Of a DNA stretch of 64,000 nt, positions 54,176 to 64,000 are shown piece by piece. Where the stretch lies: contig JAFISE010000165.1 in NCBI GenBank assembly GCA_022560025.1, positions 1 through 64,000 on the forward strand, in the 5' to 3' direction. The position numbers and the translations under genes were made by a program. Origin of the DNA: Stagonosporopsis chrysanthemi (lineage: Eukaryota; Ascomycota; Dothideomycetes; Pleosporales; Didymellaceae). Below the pieces are notes generated by a model that worked only from the letters and a program-made list of their open reading frames with translations, was not told the origin of the DNA and searched no databases. Each line of letters starts with the position of its first letter. Within the stretch, counting starts at the first letter, position 1.

Positions 54176-56245
54176 TCAAGGCAACGCTGAAAGCTGTTCT
54201 TTGGTCTTTGGCGTCATCGTCTTCTGTCCAACATAGACTTTCAGTCGCGGGTTTCTCATGACAATCTCACCCCTGGCTGTGGCATTAAGATAGGCTCTTA
54301 CAGGTGCACAGATGACAAGATCTCGTTTCTGTGGACAGGGTTTGCGGGCGTAACTGTTAGAGTGATCCATCACCTTGCCGTGCATGGTTGTGACTTGCGT
54401 CAACACCTGCGCGGATGAATATCGACCTCGCTCTTGCGACAAAGTCACAACCATACCATTCTCAATGAGATCAAGCAAGTCATGCAAGTACTGAGTGCAC
54501 GTGCTCGCTTGATGCAGTGAGCAAATCCACTGATCACAGTCAGAACAATTGTAAGCGCGGCGACCACCTAATTGACTCACCTGACTGACAGATTCCTTGA
54601 CAACGATAACGTAGTCCGGACCCCGGGTATCGTGAATCTTTACGTCAAAGAAGATGTCAGATTTACTGCCAGTGATGTATGGTGCCATTCTCAACCTCTC
54701 GAATTCCTCACGGCTACTATTACCACCGAGAGCCCACGTAACAAGCTCCAAGAGTAGACATCCGAACGTCCAAATGTCGTAAGCTCGGGATATCGTTCCG
54801 CCCTCCAAATCGCATTCAGGTGGTCTGTAACCCGGCGTAAAAGGAATCCCCTTGTTGGGTATGTTTGATCGGCTTTTCTCTGAGTTTACGCTTGACAGTC
54901 CAAGATCAGCGATCACGAGTATCCCCTTCAGATCTTTAGGTGAACGATACCACAAGATATTTTCCGGTTTAATATCACCGTGTCGTCCGTACTTCCGATT
55001 TTGCTCGAGACGTGATGGATTGTGCACGGTGTGAATAGCACTTGTAAGGCCAAAGATCTGTTTGGAGATCCACTGTATAGTGGGAAGATCAACGGTGTTG
55101 TGGGCGGTCCGTGGGGAATTTTTGCTCCAGAAATCTTCCAGGTTGCAACCGGCGAGAGGGAACAAGAAATGGTGGTGACCAAGGCGCGTCCAGGTCATCA
55201 AAAGAGTAACAAGGTGATCATGACCAAATCCATTGAACCGTCTTAGTGCATTGACCTCATTGCGGAATTCGTTGTCGTTTTGATTGTACAACAATTTCTT
55301 GACAGCGAATCTGTTATCGATGATAATCTGTGGTAATGAATCAACAATGAATGCGAGTATTAAGCTGTGGCAACTTACCGACTGCAGAACATTCTTGAAC
55401 TCGTGACAGTCCGGGTGCACTTCCATTTCAGTGACTGAACCAAAACCACCGTCTCTGATAGGTACACTCTTCGTGAATGGTAAAATGACAGCGTTGTCGA
55501 AATCGAAATGCTGGATGTCTCGGATCCCGGGCCCGAACGCCAGTATGGCGGGGAGGAAACGATACTGGCAGGCAAGAAATTGTTCTCGCTCAGCTACTCT
55601 CCAGCTGTCAAAACAAGCCAGTGGTACATCTTGTTGGTCTCTGCGTGCAATCTTGCACTGAGTCCTGAGCGTTATTATGTTGGCTTTGGTGAGGGGCAGA
55701 CAATTATCGTCAAGGCCCGCGTTCATCAGTGTGGTGATCTGGTCGTCCATCTGATTCAATGTCAGAATGGAGAATACTCGCATGTAACTGAATTTGATTT
55801 GCTGAGCGGTGATGCGAGCAGAATCTCGCTGCATACCACTACACTCGAGGCGGTCTGAGATTCGATCTAGAGTCATGATGCCGCGTAATCGTTGTATTGA
55901 CCAAAAGGACGTCACACGTGGATCAGAATGTGGTATAGCGTGTTCGCGCAGGAGCTCATGAAGTTCGGATGAGTCTGCATCGCTCATACGGTCTTCGGTG
56001 TCTGCCATTGGTATGTGCCCTCCGTTTCCGCTTGGAACCCCCTCTTGGTACAGAGTGCCCTCAATCTGCAGAGCTGGAGCCTCGGGTCGCATAACGAACA
56101 ATCTATCGCGAACAGGATACGGGCTGGAAGAAGGACCGATTTGTGAAACGTGAAGACAAAGGGGAGCTTTGGTAAGGTTGGGTACTTGATGTATCAAAGA
56201 TGACCGAGGGTAATGTGAGATGAAGAGACACCAGTAGCGTCGCAT
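54176..56245 (-). CDS. Protein kinase with helical N-terminal domain (kinase 2)
   Basis: One continuous minus-strand frame of 689 codons, but two stop-free 51-nt segments carry full intron signals: 55378-55328 (GTAAGT..CCACAG) and 54580-54530 (GTGAGT..GATCAG). Removing both gives 655 codons. The start may be this ATG or the one that opens MRPEAPALQIEGTLY. The N-terminal region shares spaced residues with kinase 1 (DSWRVAEREQFLACQYRFLP against RSWRYVDRELFEIYQGR, then ILPF). Kinase motifs: IRDGGFGSVTEMEVH (glycine loop), NRFAVKKLL (Lys), YGRHGDIKPENILWY (catalytic loop), VIADLGLSSV (DLG for DFG), PGYRPPECDLEGG (PPE for APE) and RAYDIWTFGCLLLELVTW. It is paralogous to kinase 1. Family call firm; substrates and pathway unknown. 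Confidence 0.85.
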   Translation of the reverse strand: MRRYWCLFISHYPRSSLIHQVPNLTKAPLCLHVSQIGPSSSPYPVRDRLFVMRPEAPALQIEGTLYQEGVPSGNGGHIPMADTEDRMSDADSSELHELLREHAIPHSDPRVTSFWSIQRLRGIMTLDRISDRLECSGMQRDSARITAQQIKFSYMRVFSILTLNQMDDQITTLMNAGLDDNCLPLTKANIITLRTQCKIARRDQQDVPLACFDSWRVAEREQFLACQYRFLPAILAFGPGIRDIQHFDFDNAVILPFTKSVPIRDGGFGSVTEMEVHPDCHEFKNVLQSVSCHSLILAFIVDSLPQIIIDNRFAVKKLLYNQNDNEFRNEVNALRRFNGFGHDHLVTLLMTWTRLGHHHFLFPLAGCNLEDFWSKNSPRTAHNTVDLPTIQWISKQIFGLTSAIHTVHNPSRLEQNRKYGRHGDIKPENILWYRSPKDLKGILVIADLGLSSVNSEKSRSNIPNKGIPFTPGYRPPECDLEGGTISRAYDIWTFGCLLLELVTWALGGNSSREEFERLRMAPYITGSKSDIFFDVKIHDTRGPDYVIVVKESVSQVSQLGGRRAYNCSDCDQWICSLHQASTCTQYLHDLLDLIENGMVVTLSQERGRYSSAQVLTQVTTMHGKVMDHSNSYARKPCPQKRDLVICAPVRAYLNATARGEIVMRNPRLKVYVGQKTMTPKTKEQLSALP

Positions 56246-57153
56246 TCATTATTTTCTTTCTAAGCTCGGCATCTGAACCTACATTGTGGCGGCCTAGAAA
56301 AGATTGTGGAAGCCTTGCGCGGGATAACGGCTTGCTGCTGGGTGTCAGCAATGTGATCCAAAAGAAGGACCCTGAGGCGGTCTGCCTGGTGTCATGCATC
56401 ATTTGAAGAAAGGAGGCAACAAGGCAAGACTATAAATGATCCAGCCGGGACGTCTAGCCAAACGTGTGGGTAATATCACTGGTGACTAGGTTTTGCCTAG
56501 CGCAGTAAAAGAGGGTGTTCTGTGATGTGATAAGAGAGCAGCTGATGATCGGTAAGTGCTGCGGCGAGGTCCTTCAGTTCTAACTTGGGTGCCTGTCGCC
56601 ACCACCAATATTACGTCGAAAGGAGAGGAACAAGGCTGAGAGTTCACAGTAGTTCAAGGTTGCAGACGTACGCGGCTGGCTTTGATCTAACCTGTTAAGG
56701 TCTAGACAAGTAGCTTGGATCTAACCTGTTAAGGTCTAGACAGGTAGCGTCCTTCGAGAGAAGCAATACAACAAGGCTGAAATGTCGCTGTTATCATTCC
56801 GCCGGAAGGATACCCATGCCTTGTTGGTGCTCTTCGCGCAGTCGTTAATGGGTTTGTTTCTCAGCGCTACGGTGTTCTTGTTTATAAACGATCTATTGTA
56901 ATGGATGAACTTTGATCTCTAAAGCAAGCAGGAAATGTTGTTAAGCGAGGTTCTTAACAATGAGTATCTACTTGCAAAGTGATAATGTTATAGTGCTTAC
57001 GTCTACCATCATCCTGTGGGCCCTACCCCACAGATGCGAATAATCCGGCAGAGGATCCCTTCCATAGCATCGTCTGAATCTACATCATTGTGGTGTTGAG
57101 ATGAAATCATTGGGCTTGGTCGTACGGCGGCCGAATGGTCAATGTACAGCACG
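56246..57153. other. Intergenic with short tandem duplication
   Basis: No gene seen. Contains the 34-bp tandem duplication listed separately. Confidence 0.5.
56684..56751. repeat. Tandem duplication, two 34-bp units
   Basis: Units start at 56684 and 56718, each beginning GATCTAACCTGTTAAGGTCT; they differ at a few positions near their ends. Confidence 0.8.
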
Positions 57154-57407
57154 TTAATCGACGATTCACAGGACGTATGGTGAATTGGAAGCCATTATGT
57201 TGAAACTCCCGCAAGCAGTTCAAGATGCAATTGCTTTGGTGCCGACGTTGGGGCTGCGTTATTTGTGGATTGATTTATTGTGCATTTGCATGAATCTGAT
57301 CCACGGCCATGCGACGCTCAAAAGTTGTGTTGCGGATAGCCAAGATACAACTGAGGGACTTCGGGCCATGTATCCATACGAACCTATCTCGGCGCAGTAT
57401 ACAGCAA
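57154..57407 (+). pseudogene. HET-domain gene relic, cut by LTR-like element
   Basis: An open stretch on the plus strand reads RTYGELEAIMLKLPQAVQDA then LGLRYLWIDLLCI, the second conserved block of heterokaryon-incompatibility (HET) domains. Next comes a diverged segment (VADSQDTTEGL..YPYEPISAQY). The frame stops usefully at 57408, where LTR-like element A2 begins. An in-frame TAA lies just upstream of 57154 and no start or first HET block is present. It is a decayed fragment. Confidence 0.7.
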
Positions 57408-57592
57408 TGTCACGGTTAAGGGCATCTCCTGCCTCACGTGCAGTTGCACCTCACCTCTGGTGAGACGAGGCTGCCTCTCCTGCACTAGCGCTGTTTACAG
57501 CTACCCATGTATACATACTGTTTGTAGCTTCGCACAATACAACCTCAGTTCAATCCTCAAATCTTCCCGCACTGCTTGCACTCACTGCGACA
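57408..57592 (+). mobile_element. LTR-like solo element, family A copy 2
   Basis: 185 bp, starting TGTCACGGTTAAGGGCATCT and ending ACTGCGACA. Very similar to copy 3 and clearly related to copy 1. The flanks (AGCAA left, GAAAT right) do not match, so the target duplication has been lost by mutation, deletion or recombination between elements. It abuts the HET relic. Confidence 0.75.
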
Positions 57593-58574
57593 GAAATACA
57601 GTCTCTAAGAAAAGACATAGATAGAAGGGGTTGTGGAGTCACGTTTCTTCCCTAATTCTGCCTTTGCAAGGGTTTCAAGAGCGTTATTGTTGCACTCTGA
57701 TGCGGTAAGAAAGACGACCTTGTCAGTGTTTCTCGTCTTTTCTACGGTTTTGAGGGCTGATATTCTTGGGACTGGAGGTACATAGTAGTGTATATCCCAC
57801 CTAGTGATGAAAGTTCAACAGCCAGATCAATTTCATCTGTCAAGCCAGCGTATGCTTAGAAAACAGCGAGCATGCCAGGCTCAATGGGATAACCTCTGAT
57901 AAGCTATAGAACTGTCCTGGGATCACACACTCTGTCATTATTCCAATCACAATTAGTAAGCTTGGGATGAATGCGTTGAGAACGTGCACTGGTTTCCTGT
58001 TACTGTCTCTCCCAGGACACTGACTATCAGGCTTCCAATTAGAATGTTAATCTCTAGATTTCATCATCCGCTCTGCACGCTGATTCTGTTCTAATTAAGC
58101 TAAGGCTTGTTTCATTTGAGAGGCAGTCATGGAGTTCTACGACCACGGTGCCTAGAAGGTCGCTCGTATGGCTGTAAAAGAAAAACCGCTTGTGTCATAA
58201 GGATCATGTTCCAGGCGGCCTAACCTGATTGCAGGCTTTTTGTTTCGTTCCACGGGGTCTCCATAACCTGTTATTATTATCAAGGTCTTTGCTGTTCAAC
58301 ATCTCATCTATAGAGATTTCAGCCATTACCAAGAACCTAAGGCTCTTCTATATTTCTTGGTGATTTCGTAAAGTAAGGTCCCTTACACAATTTTGTAGTT
58401 GGATCTATAGCGTCGAGCGGGCGTGGGGTGACTCCAGGCGTTCCGTGCACAAACAGGGCATGGGCTGTTTTCAGAATACCTAACAGTGGGGATGACACCT
58501 GGCTTGGACAAGACCAAGACGAGCGTGATCGATGTGAGCAGATTTGTTGTCAGGAGATTGATTCAAGTAAGCCA
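57593..58574. other. Degraded noncoding DNA
   Basis: About 1 kb of AT-rich sequence with no recognisable frame between the element and the second HET relic. Confidence 0.5.
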
Positions 58575-58910
58575 AGACTGTACTTGCAAGGAATATCTCT
58601 CGACAATGCTCCTTCCTATGAGGCCATGTTCTACGCTTGGGGCAGCGCCGTCTCAGTGAAGCAGGTCGAGTATGGCACCGGGTTACTCAAACTTAACAAA
58701 AGCTGCTACTATCTTCTCTCCTGATCGAACAAACAAGACTCGAATAGTGGTTGGTTTTAGGCTTGTAGTGCGCGAGCTTGCTTCTACTGGATCAATGCCA
58801 ATCGTATCGACCAAAGCTCTTTCAAGAGTGTGGCCAACAAGTTGCTACGATGCCTACCATCTACGAGAATGCGAATCGAGTGCTTATTTGGTTTAGACAC
58901 CTTGAAGCAG
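58575..58910 (+). pseudogene. Second HET-domain gene relic
   Basis: Fragments of a HET domain in order but in different frames: APSYEAMFYAWGS (first block, normally YEALSYVWG), FYWINANRIDQSSF near 58780-58825 (second block, normally WIDAICIDQ), then MPTIYENANRVLIWF (third block) after a frame change. Several frameshifts and stops separate them. A dead HET gene of a different paralog than the one at 57.2 kb, since both contain the second block. Confidence 0.72.
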
Positions 58911-59270
58911 AGAATAAAATAAATCCCGCGTTGAATAGTTCTTTGCAATCAGGTTGGGGGACACGAAGAAGCGATTATGTCTGCCGAAATTGTAGACATG
59001 ATCCAACACACCGCTCCCACTCCGCTACAGAGCGTGATAGAACAACCTTAGTCCACTCGCATGTGGCCTCTGCAGGAGGTTGCGCTTGCTCGTTTTGGGC
59101 AAGCAATCAAGATGTGCAGCCCGTTACTTTTGTTTCGTAAAGTTGTCTGCCGGCATGAACTTGCATGGCCTGCCATTTTAAACCTATTGAATGCACGGCT
59201 TGGTACAATCATAAAAAGTTCTGCTTTCCACGAGGCATCTAGCCACCCATTCGGCCCCTGGTATCGCCAG

Positions 59271-59309
<39 letters not shown>

Positions 59310-59357
59310 CCATGCCTCACTCTGTAAGCTTCCATCTCGCACTCCTCGCACCCCCCC
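58911..59357. other. Intergenic with C homopolymer
   Basis: 3' flank of the patatin gene. Includes the 35-nt C run listed separately; no gene seen. Confidence 0.5.
59272..59306. repeat. 35-nt C homopolymer
   Basis: Uninterrupted C run, just beyond the stop codon of the patatin gene (it would be G-rich in that transcript's 3' UTR). Confidence 0.9.
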
Positions 59358-61353
59358 TCAAAAAACAGGCACCATCCGCACCCCCCCAAAACTCCACCCA
59401 TCCACCCGCTCCCCCTCTGTATACCGCTTACTGACAAGAAACCCACACACCCCATCCAGCCCCACCTTGACGCACACATCGCCCTCGATCTCCACCCACC
59501 CCCCTTTGGCGACACTCTGCTCGTACCGCGCCTGCCCAACGCGGATGCGCACCGCGTCGGGGCGGAGCAGCACGACGCCGACGTCAGGGGAGATGTTGAC
59601 GTCGACGAAGCGGGTGGCGAAGGTGGTGGCATCGAAGGGGCGGCCGACGCTGAGCACGAGGTCGAGGGGCGGGGTGTGGAGCGCGGCGTGGAAGGCGAGG
59701 ACGAAGGAGACGGTGTAGCGGCCGGGCGGGATTCCGGTTTTCAGGCTGCGCAGGCAGATGGTGCGCGCGCTGAGGCACTGGAGTATGCTGGCTTCGGAGC
59801 GGTCGCCGTCGTGGTCTAGGTCCTGCGGCACGGGGTATATGGGGTGGAGGGTGGCGTGCGAGTCGAGCGCGAGGCTGGCGGCGGCGCTGGGGGGCGAGGC
59901 GGCGGTGGGTGATTGCGCTGTTGTTGTGGGCGGAGGAGCGCCAAGCAGCCCGCCAGTCTTGAAGTCGAGCTGCATGACGCGGAAGGGGGCGTCGGCGCCG
60001 TCTAGGTCGTTGTCGGCGATGTGGAAGTGGGAGGCGGGGATTTCGAAGCGGGGCGGCAGCGCGGACAGCTTTGCCATGAGCTGGCCAAAGGCGCGGGCGT
60101 ACGCCATCTGCTCGCCGTCCTGCATGTACTGCTCCGTCAAGCTGGCCATTTCGTCCTCCTTCATCCACTGCTCGAGGCTGATGTTGGCGAGGCCCCGATC
60201 GACGTCGAACCGGAAGTACCGCGTGTCGCTGCTGCTATACATGCGGCGCATTTCGTTGTCCACGCGTGCCGTGGATGTGGCCATGCCCGCCAGCGCCGTC
60301 GCGAGCGAGATGTCCGTTCCCAGCCCGAACGGCAGCCAGCTTGCTATCTTCTTGACGCTGGACAGACTCTGCAGCCCCGTGCCGACGGAGAGGATGACGC
60401 CGATGGGTCGGTTTTCCCAGAGCGACTTGGCGGCGTAGTCGACCTCGGCGCAGGGGTTGTTGAAGCCCACGCCGCCGTCGAGGTACGTCACCTTCGGGCT
60501 CCCAAACTGCATTTCCTCGAAGAACGTCGGCGCCGCAGATGTCGCCCGTAGCGCCTCCCAGATCCGCGTCGTTCTGTCGTTGGGATCGTAGGTGGAGAGG
60601 ATTCGCGGCAGCCCCAGGGCGTTCTTGAGCGATGTGACGACGAGTCCTCGACACCCAGCTGCGTTTGCTTTCCTGTGCACCGAGTCGCGCGCGTGGAGTT
60701 TCCACGTGCCTGTCCGCTGCGGCACTGATTTGGGCGCAAACATGCCTTGCCCAGGTGTTGTGGATACCGCGGTGGTGGTCACAGGGCTTTGCGTCACCAC
60801 GTCTGCCCAGATGCTGTCGTTCCTCGATTCCCGTCGAGTGTCGTCTTCCTCAAACAGTGCTTCATCCCACATCAACTCGTTCTCGTCAAACCCAAGCTCT
60901 TTCAACGCCGACTTAATCGCATTTGCAAGCACGGCCCCAGAGAACCGCGTTGCACCTGTTGGCACCTTCATCCCGAACGCCGTGAAGGAGCGATCATGCT
61001 CGAAGATCTGCTGCGCGAGCTTCAGATAGATGTCGATGCACTGCTCGCAATTCAGCTGTAGGCGGGAAAGCAGCACCGCGATGATGCCGCCCGTTGACGT
61101 GCCGCCGATGCTGGCAAACGGTAAGTGGAGACTCGACAAGCTGTATGCGTAACGCGACTCACAGATCGAAATAATCGCACGGCCGGAGCGGCGTGTGGTC
61201 TCCTTGCTGTCGCCGCCCCAGCCGCTTCTCTTCCAGCTCAATGCTCTGCATCAGGTCGCGCAGCACCATCAGCGACGACAGGCCGCGCACGCCCCCGCCG
61301 TCGAGCGAAAGCAGTCGCAGCGGCGCCTGAGGATCCCGGGTATTGTGCTCCAT
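59358..61353 (-). CDS. Patatin-like phospholipase
   Basis: Two exons on the minus strand, 61353-61163 and 61110-59358; 647 codons plus stop. The intron (GTGAGT..TTGCCAG) separates the oxyanion loop from the nucleophile. Exon 1 carries LRLLSLDGGGVRGLSSLMVL (DGGGxRG oxyanion hole, residues 18-24). Exon 2 opens with the nucleophile elbow IGGTSTGGIIAVLL (GTSTG, Ser near residue 69), and the catalytic Asp is in VTYLDGGVGFNNPC near residue 275. The catalytic Ser-Asp dyad is therefore complete. The C-terminal 250 residues have no repeats or NB-ARC/NACHT motif; they look like a beta-rich tail. Expected to hydrolyse phospholipid acyl chains. Patatin domains are also effector modules of fungal NLR-type proteins, and HET genes lie on both sides here. 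Confidence 0.9.
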
Positions 61354-62604
61354 GTTGAATCAATTGAGCGTCCCGGTGCAAACTAACGTCCCCTCTCCTC
61401 ACCTTATACTGCACCGAAGCGCCCAGACGACCGCCTGCATGAGACAAGTGCCTGATCCTGTGACTGTGCGGCAGGCATTGCGCAGTGCCGATACCCAGAA
61501 ACCCACCTCCATGAGGTAAGCGCAAAGGCGCCGTGTGTAGTCATTTCGCCTATACGCCTCTATTCGGCACGAGGCTGAGTAGGCGCCTGCTCAAAATAGC
61601 GGCGCCTCCCACACATTACTGCACACCGGCTTACATAGCCGGGGTCCCTGTGCTGCGCCACAGAGCGGAGCTGGTCAGCACTGCAGCCTGGGGTGTGTCA
61701 GCCTTGGCCTACAGATGCGCACGTAACAGGAAAAAAAAGATACGATCGGAAGTCAATGCGAGCGTCTTTGACGTGGACCAGCGACGTAGAAGAAGATTAG
61801 AATAATGTGTGTCGATCATGCACGGGAACGCGGGAAATGCGGTACGCTAAGTTGAATCTTACTTCTGAATTCAGCCAATCAGGAGCGACCCTTGACGTAG
61901 TCTATCAGGACGTGGGGGATCCATACATGTCAACAAGCACATACTCATTTTGGTGGGCCATCAACCCTCGTCGTGACAAAGTCTTAGCTCTATAATGTGC
62001 ATTTAGCCTTCTGTTTTTTCAACATTGCAGCAGCTCTATTGCTACAGGTAACATCAGTCGTATAATAAAGCGGGCACAGATACGGTAAGAGACCACATGG
62101 CGGCCGATTAGGTCTACAAGCTGGTGGAACGTTGGGCATAGGGCTGTTCTGCAAGACTATGTTCTCAGACTGAACTATGCAAGAAAGGATACCCAACTCA
62201 AGCTTGTAGTTTTTGCGAGATATTTTGTTAGGAGTGATAGAGAGTTCCAAGCCATTGACAAGCGAGGGCATGATTGGGTATGGCTTCGACGAGGTTTATG
62301 ATGAGGACGACGACAATGGCCCAAGCTTTTGGCTCTCTTTCGTACTCTGAGGGCTCATGTCCGTGGTTGCATGAATATCGCTTAAGAATTAACCAGTGTG
62401 TGGAAAGGAAACGACCGCTTCTCGCCATGTCATTAGGCTCGAAAGCGTCAGTGTTCGCAAAAGCCGACAAGATGACGCATGGATAAAGGTGTCATTCTAA
62501 GGGCTGAAACAGACGAAGATGCTGCGGTGAGCTGTCCTGTAAGTGTCCTGGGATTTTGACTTTTTGCGAGGAGTTAATTTTCGAGGTCGAGTGGCGTTTA
62601 ACAG
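61354..62604. other. Intergenic, no gene seen
   Basis: Upstream flank of the patatin gene up to the LTR-like element; only short unsupported frames. Confidence 0.5.
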
Positions 62605-62609
62605 GCACT

Positions 62610-62792
62610 GTCGCAGTGAGTGCAAGCAGTGCGGGAAGATTTGAGGATTGAATTGAGGTTCTATTGGGTGAAGCTACGAACAGTATATATACATGGGTAG
62701 CTGTAAACAGCGCTAGTGCAGTAGAGGCAGCTCGTCTCACCAGAGGTAAGGTGCAATTGCACGTGAGGCAGGAGATGCCCTCAACCGTGACA
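62610..62792 (-). mobile_element. LTR-like solo element, family A copy 3
   Basis: 183 bp, on the plus strand starting TGTCGCAGTGAGTGCAAGCA and ending CAACCGTGACA. Flanked by perfect 5-bp duplications GGCAC (62605-62609 and 62793-62797). Opposite orientation to copies 1 and 2. The intact duplications define the element ends exactly. Confidence 0.85.
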
Positions 62793-62797
62793 GGCAC

Positions 62798-63551
62798 GGT
62801 CACACATCTTGAATAACTCGATCTTTCTTTTGCACGCCGGCGAGGGTTACGTTGGAGGACTACTTGCCAGAGTTTGCATAATTCTCTTAATTACGCGGCT
62901 GGTCTAGTGTTGCGGTGGTGTTCGCCCTGTAGACTGTTTGTCTATACGCAAGTAACCAATCAAATTGTATTCAACCCAAACGGGAAGGGTACTGCAACCA
63001 CTTTGTGAAATATCGGTTGTAGGCGGCATACGAGATGCTCACTCTGGTTGTCTTAGCGGCCTCAAGAAAATTTAGTAGATATCTGCTCTTGTGCTGGCGA
63101 TTGGCTCTACTGAGATTTTACGCATGTGTTTCAATTGTACCCTGGAGCCTTACCTCCCTGCCGTAAGACCAAGGTTAATGTCAGCATCCTTTAACGAACC
63201 ACAGCCTCTTTACCCCATGCACTACTGACCTACAAGAATGATGAGCGCTGAGGGTTTTGTCGATATCACCAATCAGGTTGCGTTTTGCGGCTGGCCTGCA
63301 GCGTGGCTCAGATCCTAGCGGCTGCACTGCGCCCTGCCCCGCGCAGCGCACTTCACGACTACTTCATACGCCAAACATCCCGTCACCGCATCACAAAATT
63401 CCGTACGTCCTACATGTAGTCATCGAGTATATTTTATCGCGTCTCTGTTAGTTAGCTCCATGCGACTGGAGCTGTCCACCGTCATCTAAGCCACGCACAA
63501 GGCTGGCAACTGCCTTTTGAAGCGAGCGGTTCGCTCAAGATCAAGGAAATC
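62798..63551. other. Intergenic, upstream of HET gene
   Basis: No gene seen; holds the promoter of the right-edge HET gene. Confidence 0.5.
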
Positions 63552-64000
63552 ATGCGCTTGCTACACCGCAACAAGATCGGCGAACGCTGTCTGACCGATC
63601 CCGCTAGTTCGAGTGTCGTCCCACGCTATGCAATTCTCTCGCACACCTGGGACGATGGTCAAGAGGTCACCTTTCAGGACATACAGAACGATACTGGGAA
63701 GCACAAGGATGGGTGGAGAAAAATCGATTTCTGTGAGAAAATGAGCAGGGAAGCTAACATCGACTATTTCTGGATTGACACTTGCTGTATTGACAAGTCC
63801 AGTAGCTCGGAGCTGCAAGAAGCGATTGCTTCAATGTTTCGCTGGTATAGTGAAGCTGCGATCTGTCTGGTCTATCTATCCGATGTCGACTATCTCGAGA
63901 ACTGGAGGTCAGCATTCAGGAGGAGCAGATGGTTCACTCGAGGCTGGACGCTTCAAGAGCTGTTGGCACCCAAAACCGTTAGATTTTATTCCAGACAGGG
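63552..64000 (+). CDS. HET-domain protein, N-terminal part (runs off window)
   Basis: An uninterrupted frame from the ATG at 63552 to the window end (149 complete codons). It starts MRLLHRNKIGERCLTDPASS and shows the three HET blocks of the HET-D/HET-E type: YAILSHTWDDGQEVTFQDI, NIDYFWIDTCCIDKSSSSEL followed by SMFRWYSEAAICLVYLSDV, and RWFTRGWTLQELLAPKTVRF. Unlike the two relics nearby this copy looks intact. Proteins of this N-terminal type often continue into NACHT-WD40, NACHT-ankyrin or other modules, which cannot be seen here. HET domains trigger cell death in non-self recognition between hyphae. A short upstream exon cannot be excluded. Confidence 0.88.
   Translation, partial: MRLLHRNKIGERCLTDPASSSVVPRYAILSHTWDDGQEVTFQDIQNDTGKHKDGWRKIDFCEKMSREANIDYFWIDTCCIDKSSSSELQEAIASMFRWYSEAAICLVYLSDVDYLENWRSAFRRSRWFTRGWTLQELLAPKTVRFYSRQ

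Noticed and set aside
57185..57463. Reading the HET fragment through the LTR-like element as one gene
   Set aside because: The last residues after 57408 are translated from the mobile element, shown by its copies elsewhere.
59048..59632. 194-codon minus-strand frame with a poly-Gly run
   Set aside because: Overlaps the patatin C-terminus in another frame and translates the C homopolymer.
59758..60438. 226-codon plus-strand frame
   Set aside because: Antisense to the patatin-like phospholipase, no family features.
1..64000. CRISPR arrays, bacterial operons, rRNA genes
   Set aside because: No regularly spaced repeats or rRNA-like sequence; intron-containing genes show a eukaryotic nuclear genome.

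Overview
The window reads as chromosomal DNA of a filamentous ascomycete (Pezizomycotina, plausibly a Dothideomycete). Reasons: genes carry one to six short GT..AG introns of about 45-80 nt, both strands are densely used, typical Pezizomycotina families are present (HET-domain, GH10 xylanase, Liz1/Dal5-type transporter, linalool dehydratase/isomerase-like protein, small secreted proteins), and one pseudogene carries nonsense changes of the kind left by repeat-induced point mutation (RIP). All exon models below were built by eye from splice consensus, frame continuity and family motifs. Total lengths divide by three in every intact model.

Layout. 1-2.1 kb: low-complexity intergenic DNA with long C and G homopolymers. 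2.1-3.2 kb: flavodoxin-fold reductase. 3.2-7.8 kb: degraded AT-rich stretch with two LTR-like solo elements and a sugar-transporter pseudogene whose four recognisable nonsense codons all fit CpA-to-TpA. 7.77-7.91 kb: a tRNA-Pro(AGG) gene with the usual short anticodon intron plus an unexpected 52-nt GT..AG insertion. 8.2-36 kb: a mostly housekeeping block: alkaline ceramidase, small membrane protein, C2H2 zinc-finger protein, aldo/keto reductase, pantothenate-type transporter, 2OG-Fe(II) oxygenase, secreted SET protein, KRR1, V-ATPase subunit C, glycine cleavage T-protein, ORC6, GPI-type serine carboxypeptidase, a second LTR-like element, a broken AIM9-like kinase, GH10 xylanase, RPA43 and IMP4. 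Three of these (KRR1, RPA43, IMP4) serve rRNA synthesis or small-subunit assembly.

36.4-39.9 kb holds three secreted-protein genes of unknown function. 41.1-47.0 kb holds a divergent pair: a copper-type P1B ATPase and a membrane protein with a linalool dehydratase/isomerase-like domain. 47.5-64 kb is an accessory island: a small CorA-like-related orphan, two related protein kinases flanking a CorA-like membrane protein gene, two decayed HET-domain relics (one cut by an LTR-like element), a patatin-like phospholipase, another LTR-like element with perfect target duplications, and a HET-domain gene running off the right edge. HET, patatin and kinase modules recur in fungal self/non-self recognition, so this island is the best candidate for an undescribed system. 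The most unusual single feature is the interrupted tRNA gene.
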